NCBI GenBank assembly: GCA_944332695.1
Contig: CALVKL010000004.1
Span: forward strand, 1-34,888
Direction: 5' to 3'
DNA from: an uncultured Bacilli bacterium
Lineage (GTDB): Bacteria > Bacillota_I > Bacilli_A > RF39 > UBA660
Length of the DNA stretch: 34,888 bases
Shown here: one piece after another, positions 14,712-23,364 of the stretch
How positions within the stretch are numbered: position 1 is the first letter of the stretch
How the letters are laid out: every line of letters begins with the position of its first letter
Notes under the pieces: generated by a model
The model's database searches: none
Told to the model about the DNA's origin: nothing
What the model saw: the letters and a program-made list of their open reading frames with translations, nothing else
Translations under genes and position numbers: made by a program

Positions 14712-15524
14712 TTAATTTTTTTTATTCATTTCGCTTTCATAATAATTATGATTTATAGCTATTCCTATAACTATCATATTAGAAATAAAATAAACCAACA
14801 ACATCAATATAGCAATATTGGCTAAACTGCCATATATAACATCATAATTAGCAATATTAGTAACATAAAATGAATAAATGCTCGTTAAAAGCATAATAGA
14901 AATAGTTGCAAATAAAGAACCATAATTAACATATTTACTTTTAATTCTTTTATCAAGAGCAAGTGTATATACTATTTTAATTGATATAAATATTATCATA
15001 AAAGCAACCAAAATCTTAATAATAGTAATAATTAAATAGTTATTAGAAATAAATTTTCCAATAATACCAAAATTTAAAATATTATTTAAAATAAAACTAC
15101 CAAAGGCCATAACTATTAATGCAAATGTAAATAAAATAAGTAACCAAAAAGTTATAAATAGTGCTTTGACACGACGGTAAATATAATTTTTGGGCTTATT
15201 TTTATATAAAAAATTAGATGCTGTAATTAAACTATTAGCTCCATTACTTGCAACAAACAGACCTAAAATAACTATAATAAAATTGGAAAATTTTAAACCA
15301 CTTTCAAAGAATGGCAATAATATATCCATTACACCGCTTGGAACAATATGTTTCAAAGAACTAATCAAAGATGTGGTTGATAAAGACAAACTAGAAGCAA
15401 CCATACCAAATAAAGTAAGAATAGGCGCTAAAGAAAGAATAAAGAAAAAAGCTAGATTACCAGGTAAAATTGACATCTCTGGTAATCTAATTATACGCCA
15501 CAAATCAGTAAAAAACTTTTTCAA
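14712..15524 (-). CDS. YihY/BrkB-family inner membrane protein
   Basis: 270 residues, six predicted membrane helices. The first follows LPGNLAFFFILSLAPILTLFG, the family's N-terminal hallmark; then come FIIVILGLFVASNGANSLITA, WLLILFTFALIVMAFG, IIKILVAFMIIFISIKIVYTL, the YGSLFATISIMLLTSIYSFY helix, and a last one with YGSLANIAILMLLVYFI. Once called RNase BN, the family is now regarded as membrane proteins of unclear function, possibly transport. The TTG start overlaps the TGA of the GGDEF-like gene (TTGA), so it depends on translational coupling. A terminator lies downstream. Confidence 0.85.
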   Translation of the reverse strand: MKKFFTDLWRIIRLPEMSILPGNLAFFFILSLAPILTLFGMVASSLSLSTTSLISSLKHIVPSGVMDILLPFFESGLKFSNFIIVILGLFVASNGANSLITASNFLYKNKPKNYIYRRVKALFITFWLLILFTFALIVMAFGSFILNNILNFGIIGKFISNNYLIITIIKILVAFMIIFISIKIVYTLALDKRIKSKYVNYGSLFATISIMLLTSIYSFYVTNIANYDVIYGSLANIAILMLLVYFISNMIVIGIAINHNYYESEMNKKN

Positions 15525-17545
15525 TCTTTAGTTTCCTCTTTATTATTACGCATATCCAATGTTGCTTCATTAATAGCGTCATCTATAGTTTTAATAGCAT
15601 CATTAATCATACTATAACCAATTGCAGCTCCAAAGCCATGCTTTAATTCTTTTAATTCTTTTCCCAATTTACGCATATAAGTTATTACTTGTTTTTCTTC
15701 ATAACCAACTAAATAAATAAGAAATTCATTACCATTTGTTCTAATCATTTCACTATTTTCAATTTGATTAACTATTAAGATATTGGCAGCTTGTTTAATT
15801 ACCTCGTCACCTTCATTATGACCATAATTATCATTGATGTAAGCTACATTATTTAAATCGACAATGATTATTGTTTGAGGATAAATATCACTATTGTCCC
15901 ATTTTTCAATTGAAGCATTTAAATAATTGCGATTTTTTAACGAAGTTAAAACATCAATATATCTTAGCTTATCTTCTTTAGATAAATTAGTAGTTGTTTT
16001 CTTTGGTTTCATTTTCATAATAGCCAAAATTATTAATAATACACCAACGATACTACCCAAAATTACCGCAACTTTTTTTAAAATAATTGGGGCTTTATTA
16101 ACTAACAATAATTCTCCTAATCCATCTGTAACAAAACTTTGTGCATCATTAAATCTAATATAAAAATCTAAAAATTCATTGAACACCTTATTATCAGAAA
16201 TATCGCGTGTAATAAATGAATAATTACCATTATTATATTGGTATGAAATAATGTAATCATCTAATTTATTAGAATAATAATTATAATTATACACATCTAA
16301 AGCAATTATACTTTCATCATCGATATTATCTATTAATTCCAACATATTAGAATAAGTTTTTACAGTAACACTATTATCAATAAAATATTGAGCTATCAAA
16401 CTGTTTTCCAAACATACTACATTCTCTAAAGATTTAATAGAATTTATTATTTTATTATTTGAAGAATGTTTTAAAATTAATAAATTGTTTTCATAAACAG
16501 GAACAGTTTTATATATATCCAAAGCATAGTTTGTATTACTGTTAATACCATAAAACAAATCAATTTTATTAGCATTAAAATCATCTAACAAACTAGTAAT
16601 ATTATTATACTTTTTATAAGATATTTCAGCATTGGTTAAATCAGAAAAATTAGATAATAACTGATAGTTTATTCCTGCTAATTTATTTTCCATTAATGTA
16701 TCATAAGGCCCATTTTCAATAAATCCATAAACATATCGTTTACTTCTAAATTTAACTGTTTCCTCGTCATTTATATTTTTAAAATTTAGATAATTTTTTG
16801 ATAAATATTTATTATAAACATCATAATAATTTAAACTAGACCATTTATTATAATATTTTGTTAAAATTGTATTTAATTTTTCAGTTTCTCCCAAAGATAA
16901 AACATAATATTTTTTATATTCACTAATATTAAAAGCTATTTTATAATTATTATTAATTAATTGTTTTAAATTTGTAGTTTTTAGTAGTACAATTGCATCT
17001 AACTCAGTATCTTTATTATTAAAGTCATTAATTAATTCGTCTGTTTTAGAAAAAGTTTTATAACTTACTTTAGCTTGATATAAGTAATTATTAACATTAT
17101 TTAGATCTTCATTTAAAACACCAATTGTCAAACCTTCTAAATCTTTAATACTTAAAAAAGTTTTATCTTTTGTTATTAAAGCATAATTATCTTCATAAAT
17201 CAAAATCTGATTATCTTGTAGTTGATCGACCAATTTAAAAGTATATTCATCTTTTACTTCATCACCTAATTTATAAGAAACTTTATTAAATGAAAGATTA
17301 GTTTCTTTATTTAAAGAATCCAAAAATTCAATAAAAATTCCTTCGCCGTTATAACTTAAAATAGGTATATTATCGATAATTGACATATCAATAATATTAT
17401 TTTTGTTGTTTTCAATCCATTGCTTTTCAAATAAATTTAAAGTTGTTACTTTGTCCTCTTTTGTTAAAAAGCGATAAATAAAAAAACCGCCAAACAAGAA
17501 CAACACCAAAACAATCAAACCAATTATTATTTTTTTATTTTTCAT
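15521..17545 (-). CDS. two extracytoplasmic binding domains + TM + degenerate GGDEF protein
   Basis: 674 residues from ATG 17545, spaced six to seven bases from GGGTGA and overlapping the upstream gene by 11 nt. An N-terminal signal anchor (KKIIIGLIVLVLFLFGGFF) is followed by two type-3 solute-binding (PBPb) repeats outside the cell: one with LEGLTIGVLNEDLNNV, the other starting near FIENGPYDTLMENKLAG. A second membrane helix (VAVILGSIVGVLLIILAIM) leads to a GGDEF-like domain with LTSLKNRNYL and INDNYGHNEGDEV. The active-site loop reads RTNGNEF instead of RxGGDEF, and the RxxD inhibitory site is absent. Diguanylate cyclase activity is therefore doubtful; it may be a receptor or GTP-binding pseudo-enzyme. 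It ends in TGA overlapping the YihY gene. Confidence 0.82.
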   Translation of the reverse strand: MKNKKIIIGLIVLVLFLFGGFFIYRFLTKEDKVTTLNLFEKQWIENNKNNIIDMSIIDNIPILSYNGEGIFIEFLDSLNKETNLSFNKVSYKLGDEVKDEYTFKLVDQLQDNQILIYEDNYALITKDKTFLSIKDLEGLTIGVLNEDLNNVNNYLYQAKVSYKTFSKTDELINDFNNKDTELDAIVLLKTTNLKQLINNNYKIAFNISEYKKYYVLSLGETEKLNTILTKYYNKWSSLNYYDVYNKYLSKNYLNFKNINDEETVKFRSKRYVYGFIENGPYDTLMENKLAGINYQLLSNFSDLTNAEISYKKYNNITSLLDDFNANKIDLFYGINSNTNYALDIYKTVPVYENNLLILKHSSNNKIINSIKSLENVVCLENSLIAQYFIDNSVTVKTYSNMLELIDNIDDESIIALDVYNYNYYSNKLDDYIISYQYNNGNYSFITRDISDNKVFNEFLDFYIRFNDAQSFVTDGLGELLLVNKAPIILKKVAVILGSIVGVLLIILAIMKMKPKKTTTNLSKEDKLRYIDVLTSLKNRNYLNASIEKWDNSDIYPQTIIIVDLNNVAYINDNYGHNEGDEVIKQAANILIVNQIENSEMIRTNGNEFLIYLVGYEEKQVITYMRKLGKELKELKHGFGAAIGYSMINDAIKTIDDAINEATLDMRNNKEETKD

Positions 17546-17999
17546 CATCTTCACCCGTACTACTATTTGCCACCCAACTAAATTCCTCGGCAGTTTTAGA
17601 ACGATAACCAATTGCAGGATAAGTTTTATTTTCTTTATCAGAATTAGTTAAAAAAATCTCAATATCATAAAAATCTAACAATTTAGTACTTAAATTATCT
17701 AAGATAATTGTAGATAATGTTTTAGCTTCATCTAACTTAACATCTTGATTAACTTCTATAAAAAATTTCATCGTCGCAATTTTTTTTTCATACTTTACTT
17801 CAGTTACCAATTTGGAATCCATAATTATATTTTTTATTTGTTCAATGACTTTATCGTCAACTTCTGGGGCATTACTCAAACGATTATTTTCGCTATTTGG
17901 ATAAAACATACGATAAACAGCAAAACAAGATAAAAATATTAAGCAAAAACTAATTAAACAAATAATTAAAACTGTTTTATGCTTCTTAATAAATTTCAT
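17535..17999 (-). CDS. membrane-anchored extracytoplasmic protein, unknown
   Basis: 154 residues from ATG 17999 after AGGAGTGA. It begins with a basic stretch and a single helix (VLIICLISFCLIFLSCFAVY); the rest, about 120 residues, is mixed alpha/beta and charged, with a segment MKFFIEVNQDVKLDEAKTLS. I do not recognise a family. It is the first gene of a three-gene operon with the GGDEF-like receptor and the YihY protein, overlapping the receptor start by 11 nt. A role as partner or ligand-presenting subunit of that receptor is plausible but unproven. Confidence 0.7.
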   Translation of the reverse strand: MKFIKKHKTVLIICLISFCLIFLSCFAVYRMFYPNSENNRLSNAPEVDDKVIEQIKNIIMDSKLVTEVKYEKKIATMKFFIEVNQDVKLDEAKTLSTIILDNLSTKLLDFYDIEIFLTNSDKENKTYPAIGYRSKTAEEFSWVANSSTGEDDEK

Positions 18000-18098
18000 A
18001 ACTTCACTCCTAACTATTAATATTATACTATAAATATTTATATTTATCAAATCCTATTAATTAGTATGTGAGAAATCTTAATTTATTTTCAAAATAAT

Positions 18099-18133
18099 AA
18101 AGATGAAAATATTTAAGCTGTTTTCATCTTTTA
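18099..18133 (-). terminator. terminator after gatB
   Basis: Minus-strand hairpin AAAGATGAAAA / TTTTCATCTTT with an 11-nt loop, just after the gatB stop, with an AT-rich tail. Confidence 0.75.
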
Positions 18134-18143
18134 ATTATAAACT

Positions 18144-19553
18144 TTACAATTTATTAACATCAAATTTATTTAACTCACTAATTAAAGTTTCATTAGCTAA
18201 ACTAGGATTAATTTGACCTTTACTTTCTTTCATAACTTGTCCCATTAAATATTTGATAGCGCGATCTTTACCTTCTTTAAAATCTTTAACAGAATCTAGA
18301 TTGTTATTTATAACTTTTCTAACAATGTCTAAAACTATATTATCATCACTGATTTGTTCCATTTTATTTTCTTTGACGATATTTAAAGGATCCTTACCTG
18401 TTTCTAATAATACATTAATAACTTCTTTAGCTTGTTTACTCGAAATAACTTTTTTATCCAACAATTCAACTAATTTAATAAAATTATCTTTATTTAATTT
18501 ACTTTCTTCTAGTTTTATGAAATTTTTATTTAAATAAGATAAAACATCTCCCGTTAATAAATTAGCGGCAATATTAGGATTAACATTTAAAATAACACTT
18601 TCAAAAAAGTTACAAATATCTTTGTTGGCAATAATAGTTTTAATATTATTATTATTGATTCCCAAATTAATATATTTATTTTTCAATTCATCAGTTAAAA
18701 TTGGCATATCATTTTTAACTTGTTCTAACCAATTATCATCAATATAGACATAAGGGATGTCTGGCTCAGGAAAATAACGATAATCATTACCTGTTTCTTT
18801 ATATCGCATTAAAACAGTTGTCTTTGTTTTATCATCAAATCTTCTTGTTTGTTCAACTATTTTTTCACCTTTTTTAATTAATTCCTCTTGCCTTTTTATT
18901 TCGTAATCAATAGCAACACCGACATTAGAAATTGAACCAATATTTTTAACTTCGCATTTTGTTCCTAATTTTTCATTATCGCTAACTGATACATTCACAT
19001 CGCAACGCATACTTCCTTCTTCTATTTTAACGTCACTAATGCCTAAATATAGTAAAGTCTCTCTTAACTTTTCTAAATATTGAACAGCTTCTTCACTACT
19101 GTTAATACAAGGTTTTGTAACTATCTCAATTAAAGGAACACCAGCTCTATTAAAGTTAAGTAAAGTATCTGTAGTGTGTAAACTTTTGCAAGTATCTTCT
19201 TCGATATGCATTCTTTCTAAATATATTTTTTTATCAGCTATTTCTAAATATCCATCATAGCCGATTGGTGTATCCTGTTGTGTAATTTGATATCCTTTAG
19301 GTAAATCAGGATAAAAGTAGTTTTTACGGTCAAAATGCATAAGACGATTAATTTTAAAATTCAAAGCAAAACAAGCTTTTAAAGCCATATCAATAACTTT
19401 TTTATTAAGTTTAGGTAAAGTTCCAGGATAACCTAAATCAATAACATTAATATTGCTGTTTTCTTCATCGTTAAAACTATTTTTACTTAAGGAAAATACT
19501 TTAGCCATACTTTTTAATTCGACATGAACTTCGATACCGATTGTTGGTTTCAT
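18144..19553 (-). CDS. gatB: Asp-tRNA(Asn)/Glu-tRNA(Gln) amidotransferase subunit B
   Basis: 469 residues. It phosphorylates and amidates mischarged Glu-tRNA-Gln or Asp-tRNA-Asn using ammonia delivered by GatA. N-terminal GIEVHVEL (residues 5-12), DLGYPGTLP, HFDRKNYFYPDLPKGYQITQ, the metal-binding RMHIEEDTCK, FNRAGVPLIEIVT, and DYRYFPEPDIP are all present, as is the C-terminal YqeY-like tRNA-binding tail with KYLMGQVMKES. The ATG overlaps the gatA stop (TAATG). Last gene of the camS-gatCAB unit. Its presence implies that at least one of GlnRS/AsnRS may be missing from the genome. Confidence 0.96.
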   Translation of the reverse strand: MKPTIGIEVHVELKSMAKVFSLSKNSFNDEENSNINVIDLGYPGTLPKLNKKVIDMALKACFALNFKINRLMHFDRKNYFYPDLPKGYQITQQDTPIGYDGYLEIADKKIYLERMHIEEDTCKSLHTTDTLLNFNRAGVPLIEIVTKPCINSSEEAVQYLEKLRETLLYLGISDVKIEEGSMRCDVNVSVSDNEKLGTKCEVKNIGSISNVGVAIDYEIKRQEELIKKGEKIVEQTRRFDDKTKTTVLMRYKETGNDYRYFPEPDIPYVYIDDNWLEQVKNDMPILTDELKNKYINLGINNNNIKTIIANKDICNFFESVILNVNPNIAANLLTGDVLSYLNKNFIKLEESKLNKDNFIKLVELLDKKVISSKQAKEVINVLLETGKDPLNIVKENKMEQISDDNIVLDIVRKVINNNLDSVKDFKEGKDRAIKYLMGQVMKESKGQINPSLANETLISELNKFDVNKL

Positions 19554-20995
19554 TATTTTCCCTCCTTTATATTTAAATCAAGATTAAGCTTTTTTTCAAT
19601 ATAACTAGCTAATTGATAAATTTTATCTTCCTCAAAATAATTACCGATAATATGCATTCCAATTGGTAAATTATTTTTAAAACCAACTGGTAAGCTTAAA
19701 GCAGGAAGTCCTGCCATATTAACAGGAATAGTTAATAAATCATCATAAAAACTTTTCAAAGCATCGTCTTGTTTAGTACCTAATTTATAAGCGACATCAG
19801 TATTAGTTGGGCCAATAATTAAATCATATTTCGTAAAACATTTTTTAAAACTGTTTGTCATAGCTTGTCTTACTTTTAATGCTTTATAATAGTATATATT
19901 AGCATTTTCACCGCTTAAAATATGAGAGCCAATCATAATTCTTCTTTTTACTTCATTACCAAATCCTAAACTTCTAGTATTTTTATATAATTCATCAATG
20001 TTTTTAAAATCATTAATTTCCAAACCATATTTAATTCCATCATAACGCGCTAAATTACTACTAGCTTCACCAAGTGCAATTACTTGATATAAAGGTATCG
20101 CATATTCTAAATAATCAATATCAATATAATCAACTTGACAGCCGTTTTGTTTTAACATAGCAATAACATCTAAAATAGTTTGTCTAATTTTTTCATCAAT
20201 TGTATCACTCATATAATAATTTGGAACTGCTATTTTTAAATTAGAAATATCTTGACCAATTAAACAAGTAAAATCTTTAACTTCTTTTTTAGAAGACGTT
20301 AAATCATTCTCATCAAAGCCACTAATAACATTTAATAATAACGCATTTTCATAAACATTTCTCGTTATCGGACCGGCTTGATCTAAACTAGAAGCAAATG
20401 CAATAATTCCATACCTTGATACTCTACCATAAGTTGGTTTTAATCCGACCAAACCACAAAAACTAGAAGGTTGTCTAATTGAACCACCTGTATCTGTACC
20501 TAAAGCAAATGGCGTAATTCTAGCGGCTACACAAACAGCCGAACCGGAAGATGAACCACCTGGGACTAAAGTATTATCCCAAGGATTTAAAGTATTACCA
20601 AAATAACTAGTTTCTCCAGTTGAACCCATTGCAAATTCATCCATATTAGTTTTACCAATAATAATCATATTTTTTTCTTTAATTTTACTAATTATAGTAG
20701 CATCATAAACCGGAATAAAATCATCTAAAATATGACTAGCAGCCGTTGTTCTTAAATCTTTTGTTATAATATTATCCTTAATTGCTATCGGTAATCCAAA
20801 CAAAAGATTATCAACATCTTTTTTTTCTAATTCTAAAGCTTGCTTAATTGCTTCTTCCTTATTTAGTGTTATAAAACAATTTAAGTTAGTTTTTTCAATT
20901 CTTTCAAATGCTTCATTTACTAAATCAACTGGTTTCATTTCTTTTGATTTTAACTTTTCATTAATTGTTTTTATATCTAAATCTAAATATCTCAT
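19553..20995 (-). CDS. gatA: Asp-tRNA(Asn)/Glu-tRNA(Gln) amidotransferase subunit A
   Basis: 480 residues. Amidase that releases ammonia from glutamine for GatB. The catalytic Ser-cisSer-Lys triad is intact: K in GLPIAIKDNI, GGSSSGSA and TDTGGSIRQP; the substrate region KPTYGRVSRYG follows. The ATG overlaps gatC's TGA (ATGA), and the stop overlaps gatB's start. The gene is full length with no oddity. Alternative amidase functions are excluded by the gatCAB order. Confidence 0.96.
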   Translation of the reverse strand: MRYLDLDIKTINEKLKSKEMKPVDLVNEAFERIEKTNLNCFITLNKEEAIKQALELEKKDVDNLLFGLPIAIKDNIITKDLRTTAASHILDDFIPVYDATIISKIKEKNMIIIGKTNMDEFAMGSTGETSYFGNTLNPWDNTLVPGGSSSGSAVCVAARITPFALGTDTGGSIRQPSSFCGLVGLKPTYGRVSRYGIIAFASSLDQAGPITRNVYENALLLNVISGFDENDLTSSKKEVKDFTCLIGQDISNLKIAVPNYYMSDTIDEKIRQTILDVIAMLKQNGCQVDYIDIDYLEYAIPLYQVIALGEASSNLARYDGIKYGLEINDFKNIDELYKNTRSLGFGNEVKRRIMIGSHILSGENANIYYYKALKVRQAMTNSFKKCFTKYDLIIGPTNTDVAYKLGTKQDDALKSFYDDLLTIPVNMAGLPALSLPVGFKNNLPIGMHIIGNYFEEDKIYQLASYIEKKLNLDLNIKEGK

Positions 20996-21276
20996 TCTCT
21001 CACCTTCGGAACCACTATATAACCGCCCTTAATACGTTTAGCATTTTTAAGCATATCTTTTCTATCTAAATGTGGTTTAATAACATCTTCACAAAAGCAA
21101 TTTTGATTATCACTAGGACTAATCATTATATTTTCTTCACTAATATTAACTTGTAATATTTTATCTACTTCACATAAAATATCAGTTAATTGTTCCTGAT
21201 ATTTAACCATTTCATCTTCTTTGATGTTTAATTTAGCTAAATCAGCAATATGTCTTACTTTTTCTTTTTCGATCAT
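20992..21276 (-). CDS. gatC: Asp-tRNA(Asn)/Glu-tRNA(Gln) amidotransferase subunit C
   Basis: 94 residues, usual size about 95-100. Small subunit wrapping around GatA and stabilising the GatAB interface. Signatures: VRHIADLAKLNIKEDE near the N-terminus and, later, a segment with DVIKPHLDRKDMLKNAKR. Starts at 21276 following GGAGG in the 3' end of camS; only two bases separate the genes. The TGA overlaps gatA's ATG. Confidence 0.95.
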   Translation of the reverse strand: MIEKEKVRHIADLAKLNIKEDEMVKYQEQLTDILCEVDKILQVNISEENIMISPSDNQNCFCEDVIKPHLDRKDMLKNAKRIKGGYIVVPKVRE

Positions 21277-21278
21277 TT

Positions 21279-22244
21279 TTAATCCTCCAATATATATGTT
21301 TCAATTTTAGTAGCATTATTATTTTTATTTAAAAAGGCTTTAATTTGATTATTACTTTTAAAATAGACCTTAATACTAACATCATTAAAATTATTAATGT
21401 TATTAATTATAACATTAGTCATATGTAATATTTCAGACCTTTTAAAATAACTTTTGTTAATATCTATCTTAATTTCGTTTAAAATTTTATCTTGATATAA
21501 TCCAAAAGAATTAAAATATACGTTATAATCTTGTAATTTGTTTTTCAAAGCAATAATGTTGTTATATGTTTTATTATCGTTAGTCATTACATAATTACTT
21601 TCTAACAAGTAATAACTATAATTGACATATTTTAAATCAATCTTATCAGTCGTTGTTGAACCTAAATATTTAAAACTACCTTTTAAATCATTTTCTAAAT
21701 ATATACCAACAACAATATTAATATTTTGCATTCCATCTTTATTTCGCATATAACTAACTAAATTATTGGCTTTTGATAAAGCATAATCCAAAACTGTTTT
21801 TTCATCAATTATTTTATATCTGTTTTCTTCATAATATTGTTTGTTATTAACTACAATAGCCAATGAAATACCTTTCAAATTATTATTAGTAGCTAGATAG
21901 TTTTGCTCATAAATAGTTGTTATATAAGAAGGGGTAATAACAACATCATCAATCTTGATTTCTTCCGTTTGATTATATTCATCAACTAACTTTTTAATTT
22001 CTTCTGTTGTCAAAAATTGGCCTTCTTGATATAAAGAATTATTTACTTTAAAATATTCTTTTGACAAATTAGATAACATTATTTCCACATTCTCTTTATC
22101 ATAGCTTCTAATACTATAACTTCCTATACTTTCTTTATAAGGATTGGCTACTTGATAATAAGAATCATCATAACTAATTTCAAATGTATCTTCCTTTTGA
22201 CATCCGACCAAAAGAAGCAATAATATTAATAATATTTTTTTCAT
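21279..22244 (-). CDS. camS: CamS-family lipoprotein
   Basis: Surface lipoprotein of the CamS/sex-pheromone precursor family; in Staphylococcus and Enterococcus the signal peptide yields a conjugation pheromone. The leader KKILLILLLLLVGC ends in a lipobox LVGC, with the cysteine near residue 15. The mature part has PYKESIGSYSIRSYD and a block EGQFLTTEEIKKLVDEYN, matching the family N-terminal domain, followed by two repeats. About 321 residues from ATG 22244; two earlier starts (22250, 22253) are possible and the ribosome site is weak. Its place just before gatCAB matches staphylococci. Confidence 0.8.
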   Translation of the reverse strand: MKKILLILLLLLVGCQKEDTFEISYDDSYYQVANPYKESIGSYSIRSYDKENVEIMLSNLSKEYFKVNNSLYQEGQFLTTEEIKKLVDEYNQTEEIKIDDVVITPSYITTIYEQNYLATNNNLKGISLAIVVNNKQYYEENRYKIIDEKTVLDYALSKANNLVSYMRNKDGMQNINIVVGIYLENDLKGSFKYLGSTTTDKIDLKYVNYSYYLLESNYVMTNDNKTYNNIIALKNKLQDYNVYFNSFGLYQDKILNEIKIDINKSYFKRSEILHMTNVIINNINNFNDVSIKVYFKSNNQIKAFLNKNNNATKIETYILED

Positions 22245-22258
22245 AAACATCACTACTT

Positions 22259-22294
22259 AATTATACCATATTCTATTAAAATTATGGCATAATT
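22259..22294 (-). promoter_or_regulatory. camS-gatCAB promoter within a 12-bp inverted repeat
   Basis: Minus-strand extended -10 TGGTATAAT (about 22260-22268) forms one arm of the dyad AATTATGCCATA - 12 nt - TATGGTATAATT (one mismatch). There is no U run, so an operator is more likely than a terminator for recX, whose stop overlaps the far arm. Confidence 0.5.
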
Positions 22295-23051
22295 AACAAT
22301 CTAAAATACTATTTATTTCATCAACAGTAAAACCTTTATTATATAGTTTAATTCTTATTTTATAATTTAATTCTTCATCTTTATATTTATTACTTAATTT
22401 TTTATATAATTTAGCATACTCTTTTTTTATAATATCTTGATTATCAATATTTATATTATCATATATTTCTAATATTTCATTTTTATTATAACCCAAATTA
22501 ATAAGTTCATTGATAACTTTATATTTTAATTTATAACCGCTATATTTAGCATTTTTAGTCTTTTTTTTAATTAATTTTTCTAACTTTTCTTTAACTAAAC
22601 TATTGTCAATTTTAGATAATTCATTATCAATTATTTCACTTGAAATATTATGATTTAATAAATCATTTCTTATTTTATCTAATCCATCATTAGTTAAATA
22701 TAACTTATCATTAATATAAGCTTTTACATAATTATTATCATTAATTAAATTCTTTTCTTGCAAGTGTTTAATTATTTTTTCTTTATCATCATTTGTAACT
22801 TTATTTTTCTCAAGATAATCATTTATTTCTTTAGTACTTCTTAATTTTTTGTTAATGTAATTAACTACTTTATAATATATTTCATAATAATTATTATCAT
22901 TATTTATTTTATTTAATAAAACATTGTCGATTTGCTTATTATAAAGTAACCCATACTTAATAATAACATCATCATAAGTTTTTATTTCATTGCCATCACT
23001 TAATAATATTTTGTATTTTTTGCCAATTTTTTTTATTTTTCCTATTTCCAT
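22293..23051 (-). CDS. recX: recombination regulator RecX
   Basis: 252 residues, long for RecX but typical of Bacilli members. It modulates RecA filaments. Three-helix repeats are visible: YINKKLRSTKEINDYLEKN, then HLQEKNLINDNNYVKAYIND, LDKIRNDLLNHNISSEII, and KYKVINELINLGYNKNEIL. The N-terminal small beta domain (IGKIKKIGKKYKILLSDG) is present. Starts at 23051 after AGAAAGGA. The composition is extreme, with about a quarter of the residues Asn or Lys, reflecting the AT pressure. Own promoter upstream; camS follows 48 bp later. Confidence 0.88.
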   Translation of the reverse strand: MEIGKIKKIGKKYKILLSDGNEIKTYDDVIIKYGLLYNKQIDNVLLNKINNDNNYYEIYYKVVNYINKKLRSTKEINDYLEKNKVTNDDKEKIIKHLQEKNLINDNNYVKAYINDKLYLTNDGLDKIRNDLLNHNISSEIIDNELSKIDNSLVKEKLEKLIKKKTKNAKYSGYKLKYKVINELINLGYNKNEILEIYDNINIDNQDIIKKEYAKLYKKLSNKYKDEELNYKIRIKLYNKGFTVDEINSILDC

Positions 23052-23085
23052 GATTAGATCCTTTCTAAACCCTCAACTGTTTATT

Positions 23086-23114
23086 AGTTTATATTTGTTT
23101 TTAATATTTGTCAA
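23086..23114 (-). promoter_or_regulatory. recX promoter
   Basis: Minus-strand TTGACA (23109-23114), 17-bp spacer, TAAACT (23086-23091). Confidence 0.65.
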
Positions 23115-23116
23115 GA

Positions 23117-23157
23117 AAAAACGATTTTTCGATGTTGTTCTACTAAACCGTTTTTAT
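23117..23157 (-). terminator. terminator of the pilin-like locus
   Basis: AAAAACG-TTT / AAA-CGTTTTT with one A.C mismatch and a 17-nt loop, followed by U on the minus strand. It isolates recX from the locus upstream; the hairpin could also work on the plus strand. Confidence 0.55.
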
Positions 23158-23169
23158 TCTAGTTATTCA

Positions 23170-23335
23170 CACTAATATTTTAAGATCCATTAACAGGAAT
23201 TACGCCAAACGTGTGCGAAAAGATGTTATTGACTTTACCTTTATTGTTAACGCATTAAACGTTAGACGAACTTTATATCTTTACACTCATAGTGCCTCAC
23301 CTTGCCACTTATTCGGTAAGGTGTGTTTTTGCTTC
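23170..23335. other. orphan higher-GC segment with terminator-like hairpin
   Basis: This stretch in the recX to pilin gap (23052-23364) is clearly richer in G+C than its surroundings. A perfect-but-one 9-bp hairpin CACCTTGCC / GGTAAGGTG (23298-23323) is followed by TGTTTTT on the plus strand, like a terminator. The plus strand has about 55 open codons without a start. The minus strand has AAGGTGAGG, a good ribosome site, before an ATG that stops after five codons, and later a frame ending FGVIPVNGS. It is either a small RNA or the remnant of a gene; I cannot decide. Confidence 0.35.
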
Positions 23336-23364
23336 GTTTATAATTTATATTCTATATTTGTTTA

